Assembly (NCBI GenBank): GCA_011051075.1
Contig: DREN01000122.1
Span: 1 to 18,377, forward strand
From: Deltaproteobacteria bacterium
Lineage (GTDB): Bacteria; Desulfobacterota; DSM-4660; Desulfatiglandales; Desulfatiglandaceae
Length of the DNA: 18,377 nucleotides
Direction of reading: 5' to 3'
Under the pieces are notes generated by a model. The model was not told the origin of the DNA and ran no database searches. It saw nothing but the letters and a program-made list of their open reading frames with translations. Shown here piece by piece: positions 1 to 7,082 of this stretch. Position 1 is the first letter of the stretch. Every line of letters starts with the position of its first letter. The position numbers were made by a program, and so were the translations under genes.

Positions 1-240
1 AAGGTGACCCATCTCATAGACAAGAAGGTCGAATGCCTGAACGAGGCCTCCATGGCCAAGTATTTCACTGTTGAGTCGGCATGCAGTGCCTGCGATGAGG
101 CCACCAGGATTTACGGGGCGTACGGCTATTCCATGGAATATGCTGTTCAGAGATATTACCGTGACAACCGTTTTCTCCTGTCAGGCGGCGGGACCCACGA
201 GGTACTTCAAACAACCATCGCCAGGCAGTTCGGTATTTAA
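1..240 (+). CDS. Acyl-CoA dehydrogenase, C-terminal part (5' end outside window)
   Basis: Open from the first base (Lys codon at 1-3) to TAA at 238-240, so only the last 79 residues are visible. The segment is the C-terminal helical domain of an FAD-dependent acyl-CoA dehydrogenase: YGAYGY, then RYYRDNR, then GGGTHEVLQ, matching the family pattern YGGYGY / RYYRDAK / YEGTSEIQ. The residue aligned with the catalytic Glu of medium- and short-chain enzymes is Gly (codon 187-189). Long-chain and isovaleryl-type enzymes also lack Glu there and use a Glu on an earlier helix, which cannot be seen here. Next to a B12 mutase, a decarboxylating benzylmalonyl-CoA dehydrogenase (IaaF-like) is an attractive guess. 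Family assignment is firm; substrate is inference. Without the inserted element at 241-392 the stop would lie about 20 nt before the regulator gene. Confidence 0.88.
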   Translation, partial: KVTHLIDKKVECLNEASMAKYFTVESACSACDEATRIYGAYGYSMEYAVQRYYRDNRFLLSGGGTHEVLQTTIARQFGI

Positions 241-392
241 TGTCTGAACGAAAACCAGGATTTTTCGTCAAGCTCAAGGAAGTCAATCCCGCCATGGCGG
301 GATTAACCACAGGAATATATTGAATATTTCGAGGATTAAAATTTTTATCTGACGCAGAGGTTGGCAAAAAAGACGGTTTTCGTTCGGGCACT
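241..392. mobile_element. MITE-like 152-bp element, copy 1
   Basis: Non-coding 152-bp unit with 16-bp terminal inverted repeats: tgtctgaacgaaaacc at 241-256 and ggttttcgttcgggca at 375-390, 14 of 16 paired. It is flanked by atttaa (235-240) and atttag (393-398), a possible 6-bp target duplication with one mismatch. By hand alignment it is about 85% identical, without gaps, to 9744-9895. An internal 20-bp perfect palindrome lies at 285-304. No transposase is encoded, so it would have been moved in trans. It sits directly after a stop codon, between the dehydrogenase and regulator genes. Confidence 0.75.
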
Positions 393-418
393 ATTTAGGA
401 AAGGAGGCCCTGATTCAA

Positions 419-1123
419 ATGCCCGAGGCGGCAGGATCCCATATTCCGGCCTTTGAGAGGCTGAATTCCTTGCCCGTGAGAAGGTCACTGGGTCAGGGCG
501 TTTTTGAAAACCTGAAGAGGGCGATCATCGAGGGGGATCTGCCTCCGGAGAGCCGGATTGTCGAGAGCCGGGTGGCGGAGGCCCTGGGTATCAGCCGGAC
601 CCCGGTGAGGGAGGCGATTCACAAGCTGGAGAGGGAGGGCCTGCTGCGCCAGGGACCAAGGGGCGGTTTTTTCGTGGCCGGTCTGAGCTCCTCGGATATT
701 GAAGAGACCTTCGGTATCAGGAGCGTCCTTGAGAGTTACGCCGCGAGATTGGCGGCCTTGAGGCATCAGGAGGGAGAGCTTCGGCCTCTTGAAGAAAAGC
801 TCGAGGCCTACGAGAAAAGCCTGAAGCGGGGAGACCTGGACCTGCTGCCCAGGATCAACACGGAGTTTCACGATCTCCTGTACGGGCTGAGCCGCAGTCC
901 CAGGCTCATCAAGATGATCAACGATCTCAGGGATCACATATACCGTTTCAGGCTGGTCATACTCAGGATAGAGGAGATGGCCAGGTTGAGCAACAGGGAT
1001 CACAGGCTCATGCTGAAGGCCATGAGGGAGAGGGATCCGGACGAGGTCGAGCGGCTGGTGAGAGAGCATATCCTGCGGGGACAGTCCGTTGTGCTGAGGG
1101 AATTTGATATGGCGGGGAATTAA
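419..1123 (+). CDS. GntR-family transcriptional regulator, FCD (FadR-like) subfamily
   Basis: A 234-residue DNA-binding regulator. The N-terminal winged helix-turn-helix spans about residues 24-85, with the GntR signature around SRVAEALGISRTPVREAI (50-67). The C-terminal all-helical FCD ligand-binding domain spans about 97-220. Candidate FCD metal or ligand residues are N147, H151, H195 and H217; Asn stands where Asp is often found. The start is ATG 419, preceded by aggaaaggagg (397-407), 11 nt away. FCD regulators commonly bind organic acids or acyl-CoA intermediates and are often encoded beside the pathway they control. A GntR regulator is also reported in the indoleacetate cluster of Azoarcus. 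Here it lies between the acyl-CoA dehydrogenase and mutase genes, so control of this module is likely but inferred. I did not find a convincing operator. Confidence 0.93.
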   Translation: MPEAAGSHIPAFERLNSLPVRRSLGQGVFENLKRAIIEGDLPPESRIVESRVAEALGISRTPVREAIHKLEREGLLRQGPRGGFFVAGLSSSDIEETFGIRSVLESYAARLAALRHQEGELRPLEEKLEAYEKSLKRGDLDLLPRINTEFHDLLYGLSRSPRLIKMINDLRDHIYRFRLVILRIEEMARLSNRDHRLMLKAMRERDPDEVERLVREHILRGQSVVLREFDMAGN

Positions 1124-1140
1124 CGAATTCAGGGGTTCTT

Positions 1141-1203
1141 GATACCGGATGCAAGATACAGGATGCAAGATGCAGGATGCAAGGTACAGGATGTACGATG
1201 GGG
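1141..1203 (+). repeat. Heptamer-phased tandem repeat (gatNNNN x9)
   Basis: Nine consecutive 7-bp units, almost all starting gat: gataccg, gatgcaa (three times), gatacag, gatgcag, ggtacag, gatgtac and gatgggg. Viewed as 14-mers it is about three near-identical copies starting at 1147. It lies in the 254-bp gap between the regulator and mutase small-subunit genes. No open frame or CRISPR-like spacing is present. Confidence 0.8.
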
Positions 1204-1241
1204 CATGATTGGATGATTAGGATGGGTGGAGGGTTTTGCTG

Positions 1242-1268
1242 ATCCGTGTAATCCGCGTAATCTGCCGA
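1242..1268 (+). repeat. Nonamer tandem repeat (atccgygta)
   Basis: Three adjacent 9-bp units: atccgtgta, atccgcgta, atctgccga. It is a second, separate small repeat in the same gap as the gat heptamers. Function is unknown. Confidence 0.6.
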
Positions 1269-1292
1269 TGGGGTTGAGGGATTTGAGAGATG

Positions 1293-1320
1293 AACGTCCA
1301 ACGTCCAACGTCCAACATCG
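1293..1320 (+). repeat. Heptamer tandem repeat (aacgtcc)
   Basis: Three perfect aacgtcc units (1293-1313) followed by aacatcg. The same family appears at 3500-3513 as aacgtcg twice. It lies about 40 bp before the ribosome-binding site (aaggag, 1362-1367) of the next gene. Confidence 0.8.
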
Positions 1321-1377
1321 AATAAAGAAACAAACATCATCCATAGACACTTAAGCGTCGTAAGGAGTTTTTGAGCT

Positions 1378-1779
1378 ATGGCAGAGAGAAACATACGCGT
1401 GCTTCTGGCCAAGCCCGGCCTTGACGGCCATGACCGGGGGGCAAAGGTGGTTGCCCACGCCATGCGTGAGGCGGGCATGGAGATTATCTACACCGGGCTT
1501 CACCAGACCGTGGCCAGCATCGTGAACCAGGCAGTGCAGGAAGATGTTGATGTGATAGGCCTCTCCATAATGTCCGGGGCCCATATCCCCATTTGCAAGA
1601 AACTGATGGGTATGATAAAAGACCAGGGGCTGGAGGACAAGCTGGTGGTGGTGGGAGGGGTTATCCCGAACAAGGATATCCCCGTTCTCAAGGAGTTGGG
1701 GGTGAGCGGGGTATTCCCGGGAGGGACCTATTTTGATGATATTGTCAAGTTCATAAAGGAGAATGCCGCAAGGAACTGA
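1378..1779 (+). CDS. B12-binding small subunit of a methylmalonyl-CoA-mutase-type enzyme
   Basis: A 133-residue stand-alone cobalamin-binding domain of the kind that forms the C-terminus of fused methylmalonyl-CoA mutases. The cobalt-ligating motif DxHxxG is D16-G-H18-D-R-G21. The usual downstream elements follow: LSIMSGAH (62-69) and the GG pair in VVVGGVIP (90-97). The start is ATG 1378 with aaggag at 1362-1367. The large catalytic subunit follows after 81 bp in the same direction, giving a split two-subunit mutase. Split mutases include methylmalonyl-, isobutyryl-, ethylmalonyl- and 2-hydroxyisobutyryl-CoA mutases and the mutase of anaerobic indoleacetate degradation. The small subunit alone does not reveal the substrate. 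Placement in this degradation cluster argues for a pathway-specific paralogue rather than the housekeeping propionate enzyme, but that is inference. Confidence 0.92.
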   Translation: MAERNIRVLLAKPGLDGHDRGAKVVAHAMREAGMEIIYTGLHQTVASIVNQAVQEDVDVIGLSIMSGAHIPICKKLMGMIKDQGLEDKLVVVGGVIPNKDIPVLKELGVSGVFPGGTYFDDIVKFIKENAARN

Positions 1780-1811
1780 ACTGTCTTGAGGGTTGAACAA
1801 CCGGTCGGGGA

Positions 1812-1827
1812 TTACCCTCGTGGGTAA
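1812..1827 (+). other. Short hairpin between mutase subunit genes
   Basis: ttaccc (1812-1817), a tcgt loop, then gggtaa (1822-1827): a perfect 6-bp stem without a U-tract. It lies 33 bp before the large-subunit ATG. It could tune translation or RNA stability between the two subunits, but it may be chance. Confidence 0.35.
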
Positions 1828-1860
1828 ACGATCCGGCAGCACAGGATTAGAGGGGCAAAA

Positions 1861-3489
1861 ATGGGCGTAGCAACTTACATTAAGGACGAGAAAGACGCGA
1901 TCAAGGAGGTCATCCTCCAATCAGGAATAAAGGTAAAACCCTTTTACACCCCTGATGACCTTGCAAGGATCGGTTTTGATTATAAAAAGGACTTAGGGGA
2001 CACGGGGGAATTCCCGTTTACCAGGAGTATCCATCCCCTTGGATTCAGGAGCAGGAACTGGACTACAAGACAGTACACCGGGTTCGGCACCCCCGAGGAG
2101 ACCAACGAGCGGTTCAAGCTCATGATCTCCCACGGCCAGACAGGGCTTAACGTGGCCTTTGACCTCCCCACCCAGATGGGATACGACTCCGACGATGAGA
2201 TGGCCGAAGGGGAGGTGGGCCGGGTGGGCATGGCCGTTGATTCCCTGAGGGATTTTGAGATCGCCTTTAAAGATATTCAACTTAACCGGATCGGGGCAGG
2301 GCTTACCATCAACGCGGTGGCATCGGTAATGCTGGCCATGTACCAGTCTGTTGCAGAGGGTTTCGGGTACAAGAAGGCAGAGATCTCTGCTACACCCCAG
2401 AACGATATCCTCAAGGAGATCGTGGGCCGGGGGGCGTGGATATATCCGGTGGAACCGGCGGTCAGGCTCATAGGAGATAGCATCGAGTACGCCATGAAGG
2501 AACTTCCAAGATGCAACCCCGTTTCCATCTGCGGCTATCATATCAGGGAATCGGGTTGCACACCTGCTCAGGAGATATCCTACGCCTTCCTGATCGCGTT
2601 CGCCTACATGGATAATGTGATTGCCCGCGGGTACACCGCCGAAGAGTTTGTGGGAAGGTTCTCTTTCAACCTGAACATATACGGAAACCTGTGGGAGACG
2701 GTGGCCAAGTTCAGGGCGGCCAGAAAGCTTTGGGCAACACTTCTCAGAGAGCGCTACGGTGTTCAGAACAAGAAGGCGCTCTTTCTCCGGGGTATATTCG
2801 GCGGCGGTGGCTCAGGCATGACCAAGCAGCAGCCTGAAAACAACATCGTGCGCGGGGCCTACTACGCCCTTGCGGCGGCCCTTTCGGGGGCCCAGACCAC
2901 TGCGCTCTGCTCCTTTGACGAGGCATATACCATTCCCACGGAGCGGGCAGCCCTCCTGTCCTTAAGGACCTTCCAGATCCTTATGGATGAAATAGGGCTC
3001 AGGGACACGGTGGATCCCCTGGCAGGATCGTACTTTATGGAGACCCTCACCAGGGAGATGGAGGAGAAGATCCTTGAGGAGATGGAAAAGGTGGAAAAGA
3101 TGGGGGGTATGGTGGAGGCAGTTGCCTCGGGCTATGTTCAGAGAGAGGTGGGCAGGCAGGCGTACGAGTTTGAGAGAAAATTACAGGCCGGAGAGGTCAC
3201 CAAGGTAGGCGTAAACAAGTACACCGAAGGCGTTGACATGGAGGTGGAGCTGCACGAGTACAACGAGGAATGGGCCCGGCTTCAGATTGAAAGGCTGAGA
3301 GAGCTGAAAAAGGAAAGGGACAACAGGGCGGTAAGCGACTCCCTGAAGGCCCTTAAAAAGGCTGCCCAGGGTCAGGAAAATGTCATGCCGTACCTGGTGG
3401 ACTGCTGTAAGGGCTACGCAACCGTAGGCGAGATGGCCAACGTGTTCAGGGATGTTTTCGGAGAGTACAAGGAACCGGGTATTTTTTAG
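1861..3489 (+). CDS. Large catalytic subunit of a methylmalonyl-CoA-mutase-type enzyme
   Basis: A 542-residue TIM-barrel subunit, the usual length for large subunits lacking the B12 domain. Family landmarks include RQYTGFGTPEETN (70-82), VAFDLPTQMGYDSD (98-111), NDILKEI (181-187) and GYHIRES (225-231). Tyr72 and Arg202 (in PAVRLI) align with Tyr89 and Arg207 of Propionibacterium methylmalonyl-CoA mutase. The Arg binds the free carboxylate of the substrate; isobutyryl-CoA mutases carry Phe and Gln at these positions. The substrate is therefore probably a dicarboxylic mono-CoA ester: succinyl/methylmalonyl-CoA or a substituted analogue such as 2-aminophenylsuccinyl-CoA. The start is ATG 1861 with agagggg just upstream. 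It pairs with the B12 subunit encoded immediately before it. The enzyme class is firm; the exact substrate is open. Confidence 0.92.
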   Translation: MGVATYIKDEKDAIKEVILQSGIKVKPFYTPDDLARIGFDYKKDLGDTGEFPFTRSIHPLGFRSRNWTTRQYTGFGTPEETNERFKLMISHGQTGLNVAFDLPTQMGYDSDDEMAEGEVGRVGMAVDSLRDFEIAFKDIQLNRIGAGLTINAVASVMLAMYQSVAEGFGYKKAEISATPQNDILKEIVGRGAWIYPVEPAVRLIGDSIEYAMKELPRCNPVSICGYHIRESGCTPAQEISYAFLIAFAYMDNVIARGYTAEEFVGRFSFNLNIYGNLWETVAKFRAARKLWATLLRERYGVQNKKALFLRGIFGGGGSGMTKQQPENNIVRGAYYALAAALSGAQTTALCSFDEAYTIPTERAALLSLRTFQILMDEIGLRDTVDPLAGSYFMETLTREMEEKILEEMEKVEKMGGMVEAVASGYVQREVGRQAYEFERKLQAGEVTKVGVNKYTEGVDMEVELHEYNEEWARLQIERLRELKKERDNRAVSDSLKALKKAAQGQENVMPYLVDCCKGYATVGEMANVFRDVFGEYKEPGIF

Positions 3490-3499
3490 GGAAAGGATC

Positions 3500-3513
3500 A
3501 ACGTCGAACGTCG
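3500..3513 (+). repeat. Heptamer repeat (aacgtcg x2)
   Basis: Two perfect aacgtcg units shortly after the mutase stop codon, followed by diverged units (aatgaag, aacgtgg, aacatc). This is the same family as the aacgtcc repeat at 1293-1320. It opens a 469-bp gap with no gene. Confidence 0.65.
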
Positions 3514-3632
3514 AATGAAGGATGAACGTGGAACATCAATGGCAGGTATTTCACAGGAAGGGCCTTGTTGTTATCTAAACTTCAGCTTCCAAATTTCAAG
3601 CAGTAAAAGAGTGTGAAACCTGAATCCTGCAA

Positions 3633-3728
3633 GCGTCTCTTTTGCCGAAGATACAAGGCATCAAGGGCGAAGTCGTATTATGATACTTCAAGCCCTTGAT
3701 AACGCGGTAGATTCGGCGAAAGAGGCGC
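3633..3728. repeat. Long imperfect inverted repeat (96-nt hairpin)
   Basis: Outer arms gcgtctcttttgccgaa (3633-3649) and ttcggcgaaagaggcgc (3712-3728) pair at 15 of 17 positions. An inner stem forms between catcaagggc (3659-3668) and gcccttgata (3692-3701), 9 of 10, capped by gaagt/acttc. Pairing can extend outward toward tgaatcc (3621) and gggttca (3736). No U-tract follows, so it is a poor intrinsic terminator. It may be a repetitive hairpin element or a structured leader RNA for the transporter operon. Confidence 0.7.
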
Positions 3729-3738
3729 TCCCGAAGGG

Positions 3739-3870
3739 TTCAATTTTTTGAAACAACCCCCCGAAATTCCCTCTGTTTTCAGACAGCATTTCGGTGTTGT
3801 TCATCTGGTTGCGCCTTTTTTCCAAGGTGTTGAAATAGCGGCTTTTATATCGCTCTTTCAAAAAATTGAA
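3739..3870. repeat. 15-bp perfect inverted repeat with 102-bp loop
   Basis: ttcaattttttgaaa (3739-3753) is exactly complementary to tttcaaaaaattgaa (3856-3870). Inside it, ccgaaat and atttcgg form a further short pair in the part before 3800. It directly follows the 96-nt hairpin, so 3621-3876 is almost continuous dyad structure and may be one element. It ends about 80 bp before the transporter ATG. Confidence 0.65.
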
Positions 3871-3958
3871 TGCAGGTTTTGGTGAAAGGAGGTGAAAGAG
3901 GAGTTTACGTCGGATTGGGGTTAATCAGGTTATCCATCTAAGTAAGGAGGTTTGGATC

Positions 3959-4981
3959 ATGAAAAAGACAGGATTTGTTCTGGCCGGAATATTTCTGGCA
4001 ACGCTACTGGTAATTGCCTCGACACCCATGACCGCCGCGGCAGGGCCCATCAAACTGACCTATGCCAACTTTCCGCCGGCTCCCACCTTCCCCTGTGTTC
4101 AGATGGAAAAGTGGAAACAGGTGGTTGAGAAACGAACCAACGGTAAGGTCTCCATTCAGACCTTTCCCGGGGGAACACTCCTCAAGGCCAAAGGGATGAT
4201 GGACGGTGTTGTTGCGGGAAGCGCCGATATCGGCTGCATATGCATGGCCTATCAGCCGGGACGTTTCAAGATCACCAATGCCGTGGCCCTGCCCCTGGGT
4301 CTGCCCAACTCAGAAGTAGCCAGCCTTACACTCTGGGACCTGTATAAGAAGTACAGGCCAAAAGGCTTTGCCAAGGTCAAGGTCCTCACCATGTTTACCA
4401 CGGCACCGTCCAATATCATGTCAACCGTTCCCATAAAGAGCCTGGCAGACCTGAAGGGGGTACCTATCAGGGCATCGGGCGGCGCAGCACAGATCCTCAA
4501 GGCCTGGGGAGCCAACCGGGTGGGCATGCCCATGCCCGAGACACCAGAGGCCCTGCAGAAGGGGGTTGTTAAGGGGCTCTTTTCATCCCTTGAGGTTATG
4601 AAGGATTTCAAATTCGCCGAGCTCTGCAAGTACGTCACCATGACCGAGACACCTGTATATCCCTTTGCCGTGATTATGAACATGGACAAGTGGAACTCTC
4701 TGCCGGATGACGTGAAAAAGGTCTTTGATGAGCTGGGCACCCAGCAGTGCGCATGGACAGGCGTGTACATGGACAGGCACGTTAAAAGCGCCATGCGCTG
4801 GTCAAAGAAGAAGCAGGGCGTCACCGTGTTCAGGCTTTCCAAAAAGGGAAAGGCCAAATGGAACGAGCTGCTTGAGCCCATTACCGCCAACTGGATCAAG
4901 ACCAACGAGGCAAAGGGACTGCCCGCAAAGGCGATTGTTGAGGACATAAGCTCCTTTGCTCAGATGTACGAGGGTAAGTGA
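3959..4981 (+). CDS. TRAP transporter substrate-binding protein (DctP family)
   Basis: A 340-residue periplasmic solute-binding protein. Residues 1-28 form a Sec signal peptide: MKK, a hydrophobic core, then TAAA with likely cleavage before Gly29. The mature protein carries DctP family landmarks: FPGGTLL (69-75), GSADIG (87-92) and LKGVPIRASGG (165-175). R171 corresponds to the conserved arginine that salt-bridges the carboxylate of the ligand in this family, so an organic acid is the expected cargo. The start is ATG 3959 with aaggagg nearby. The two membrane subunits follow. In the indoleacetate hypothesis this system would bring the aromatic acid across the inner membrane, replacing the ABC-type binding protein known from Azoarcus. 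The ligand cannot be read from sequence. Confidence 0.94.
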   Translation: MKKTGFVLAGIFLATLLVIASTPMTAAAGPIKLTYANFPPAPTFPCVQMEKWKQVVEKRTNGKVSIQTFPGGTLLKAKGMMDGVVAGSADIGCICMAYQPGRFKITNAVALPLGLPNSEVASLTLWDLYKKYRPKGFAKVKVLTMFTTAPSNIMSTVPIKSLADLKGVPIRASGGAAQILKAWGANRVGMPMPETPEALQKGVVKGLFSSLEVMKDFKFAELCKYVTMTETPVYPFAVIMNMDKWNSLPDDVKKVFDELGTQQCAWTGVYMDRHVKSAMRWSKKKQGVTVFRLSKKGKAKWNELLEPITANWIKTNEAKGLPAKAIVEDISSFAQMYEGK

Positions 4982-4995
4982 GGATATGGGGGTTT

Positions 4996-5065
4996 AGGCT
5001 GTAGGGGTTTAGGCCGTTACCAGTTGAGTCCTGCGGAAAAGGTAACAGCCTTCAGCCTACAGCCT
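4996..5065 (+). repeat. Hairpin between DctP- and DctQ-type genes
   Basis: aggctgtagg (4996-5005) pairs perfectly with cctacagcct (5056-5065). Inside, ggccgttacc (5012-5021) pairs with ggtaacagcc (5041-5050), 9 of 10. No U-run follows. Its position between a binding-protein gene and its membrane subunits suits a processing or stabiliser hairpin that lets the binding protein be made in excess. That role is known for such operons and inferred here. Confidence 0.6.
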
Positions 5066-5106
5066 GACACCCTAACGAAGCTGCCTTTGGGCATTGGGAG
5101 TTCAAA

Positions 5107-5592
5107 ATGGTTATTTTGGACAGGATAAGCCATTATCTCAACCAGGTTCTCATCTGGATCGCGGGTCTGTTCCTGGTGGCCATGATCGCCCTTACCTGCG
5201 CCAACGTTTTCCTGCGTTTTGTGTGGATACCGGTCAGCGGCACCTTTGAACTCATGGGGTACTTCGGGGCCGTGCTCACGGCCTTTGCCCTGGGCTATAC
5301 CCAGATCAGGCGGGGACATATTGCCGTGGACATCGTGGTCAAGGGCTTCTCCAAAAGGACCCAGACGATCCTGGGCTCAATCAACAGCATCGTATGCACG
5401 GTTTTCTTTGCCCTTGCCGCGTGGCAGATCTCAAAGTACGCCAACAACCTGTGGGAAACGGGGGAGGTCACTGAAACGCTCCAGATCATCTACTATCCTT
5501 TTGCCTACGCAGTGGCCTTTGGGTGCGCGGTCCTTTCCCTGGTCTTTTTAATCGAGTTCCTGAAACTTCTGGCTAAAGAGGAGGGGGAATAG
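5107..5592 (+). CDS. TRAP transporter small membrane subunit (DctQ family)
   Basis: A 161-residue protein with four predicted membrane segments, about 14-36, 47-64, 88-108 and 129-152. The DctQ hallmark RGHIAVDIV is at 69-77, just after the second segment. The start is ATG 5107 with gggag at 5096-5100. The stop codon is followed after only 3 nt by the large-subunit start, indicating translational coupling. DctQ joins DctM to form the inner-membrane carrier that takes substrate from the periplasmic DctP using an ion gradient (Na+ in characterised systems). Confidence 0.92.
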   Translation: MVILDRISHYLNQVLIWIAGLFLVAMIALTCANVFLRFVWIPVSGTFELMGYFGAVLTAFALGYTQIRRGHIAVDIVVKGFSKRTQTILGSINSIVCTVFFALAAWQISKYANNLWETGEVTETLQIIYYPFAYAVAFGCAVLSLVFLIEFLKLLAKEEGE

Positions 5593-5595
5593 TCT

Positions 5596-6900
5596 GTGGA
5601 CCCAACACTGATCGGAGTTATCGGGATAGTCGTCCTCCTTCTGGTCCTCTTTTTCCTTGGGATGCCCGTTGGGTTTGCCATGGGGATAGTGGGTTTCTGC
5701 GGGTTCTGGTATGTGGTTTCGTTCAAGGCGGCCATAAACGTGGTGGGCACGGATATCTGGGCCACCTTCTCCAAGTATGGCCTGACAGTCATCCCCCTTT
5801 TTATCTTTCTTGGGTACCTGGCGTTTAATTCGGGTATTGCTGAGAGACTTTATAACGCGGCGTACAAGTGGTTTGGACACTGGCGTGGCGGGCTTGCCAT
5901 TGCCACCATAGGCGCGGATGAACTCTTTGCCGCCATATGCGGCTCCAACACAGCCACAGCCGCCACCATGGGCACAGTGGCCCTCCCCCAGATGACCAAG
6001 TACGGGTATGACACCAGACTGAGCAGCGGAACCGTGGTCACGGGGGGGACCCTTGGCACGGTGATGCCCCCCAGTGTTGTCCTTATCGTTATCGGCCTTC
6101 AGACAGAGCAATCCATAATCAAACTCTTTCTGGCCGGCATCCTCCCCGCCATCCTCCTGGGCATCCTCTTTGTGCTCACCATATTCATCCTGTGCAGGCT
6201 GAGACCCGGGTACGGTCCGGCAGGACCGAAGACCAGTTTCAAGGAAAAACTCGTGTCCCTCGTGGGGGTCATAGAGGCCATTGCCATATTCGTGCTGGTA
6301 ATCGGGGGGCTTTACGCCGGACTTTTCACCCCTACGGAGGCAGGTGCGGTGGGTGTTTTTTTTACCCTGCTTGTCACCATCGGGACCAGGCGGCTCACGT
6401 GGAAGGGCTTTGTCGATTCCATAAGGGATTCGCTGAAGATATCGTGCATGGTCTTTTTCCTGGTCACGGGCGCCATAATCTTCGGCCGGTTCCTGGCCGT
6501 AACCAGGCTTCCCTTTGTCATTGCGGAGCTTGCCTCGTCTCTGCCGGTCTCACCCTACGTGGTACTGGCGCTGATACTGATTATCTATCTGGTGGGGGGC
6601 TGCTTTATCGATTCCCTGGGATTTTTAGTGCTGACCATTCCCATATTTTTTCCCCTTGGAATGGCCCTTGGGTTCGATCCCGTATGGTATGCCATCATCC
6701 TGACCATGGTGACGACCATGGGGGCCATTACTCCGCCGGTTGGGGTCAACATATACGTGGTCAAGGCACTGGCCCCTGATATAGAACTGAGCACTATTTT
6801 CAAGAGCGTCAGCTTTTTTCTGCTGGCCTGTGTAGTCTGTATTATTCTTCTGATTATTTTTCCGGACATCGTCCTGCTTATTCCCAACATGGCGCAGTAG
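5596..6900 (+). CDS. TRAP transporter large membrane subunit (DctM family)
   Basis: A 434-residue, very hydrophobic protein with about a dozen membrane segments. It is the ion-driven transport subunit of the TRAP system. Signatures are LFAAICGSNTATAATMG (110-126), LFTPTEAGAVGV in the middle and ITPPVGVNIYVVKALAPD near the C-terminus. The start is GTG 5596, with the Shine-Dalgarno sequence (agaggaggggga) inside the end of the upstream gene, so the two genes are coupled. No other in-frame ATG gives a better family N-terminus. The 182-bp gap that follows holds heptamer-phased inverted repeats and no gene. Confidence 0.93.
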   Translation: MDPTLIGVIGIVVLLLVLFFLGMPVGFAMGIVGFCGFWYVVSFKAAINVVGTDIWATFSKYGLTVIPLFIFLGYLAFNSGIAERLYNAAYKWFGHWRGGLAIATIGADELFAAICGSNTATAATMGTVALPQMTKYGYDTRLSSGTVVTGGTLGTVMPPSVVLIVIGLQTEQSIIKLFLAGILPAILLGILFVLTIFILCRLRPGYGPAGPKTSFKEKLVSLVGVIEAIAIFVLVIGGLYAGLFTPTEAGAVGVFFTLLVTIGTRRLTWKGFVDSIRDSLKISCMVFFLVTGAIIFGRFLAVTRLPFVIAELASSLPVSPYVVLALILIIYLVGGCFIDSLGFLVLTIPIFFPLGMALGFDPVWYAIILTMVTTMGAITPPVGVNIYVVKALAPDIELSTIFKSVSFFLLACVVCIILLIIFPDIVLLIPNMAQ

Positions 6901-6902
6901 GA

Positions 6903-7066
6903 TTGAAACTCGAAATTTGAAACCGGAAATTTGAAAAAGACCTCCGAACACGCCGTGCTCTCGTCCGTTATTGGCTGTCGGGCGATTCCGCCGCTTATGG
7001 GCAGGGCCTGGAATGTTGAGTATGGATCAGGATCGCACTTTCCAATTTCCAGTTTCAAATTTCAAC
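6903..7066. repeat. Heptamer-phased inverted repeat flanking the transporter/ligase gap
   Basis: Five 7-bp units at 6903-6937 (ttgaaac, tcgaaat, ttgaaac, cggaaat, ttgaaaa) face four units at 7039-7066 (tttccaa, tttccag, tttcaaa, tttcaac) that are their near-complement. They could pair into a stem of about 25 bp with a 100-nt loop. The right arm ends just before the Shine-Dalgarno of the ligase gene, so pairing could affect its translation. Confidence 0.65.
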
Positions 7067-7067
7067 T

Positions 7068-7073
7068 GAGGTG
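7068..7073 (+). promoter_or_regulatory. Ribosome-binding site deciding the ligase start
   Basis: gaggtg is a full anti-Shine-Dalgarno match, 9 nt before ATG 7083. The longer frame would start at GTG 7071, inside this site and with no Shine-Dalgarno of its own, so 7083 is preferred. Confidence 0.65.
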
Positions 7074-7082
7074 AAACAAGAG

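Noticed and set aside
65..391. Minus-strand frame sharing a peptide (ERKPSF...SASD.NFNPRN) with another minus-strand frame at 9772-10341
   Set aside because: The shared peptide comes entirely from the two copies of the 152-bp element; outside the element the two frames are unrelated antisense of real genes.
1141..1320. CRISPR-like repeats
   Set aside because: Units are 7-9 bp, directly adjacent and degenerate, with no unique spacers of constant size and no cas genes.
3884..3935. Short leader peptide starting at a GTG after aaaggagg
   Set aside because: The Shine-Dalgarno overlaps the putative start codon and the frame is only ten codons long with no regulatory features.
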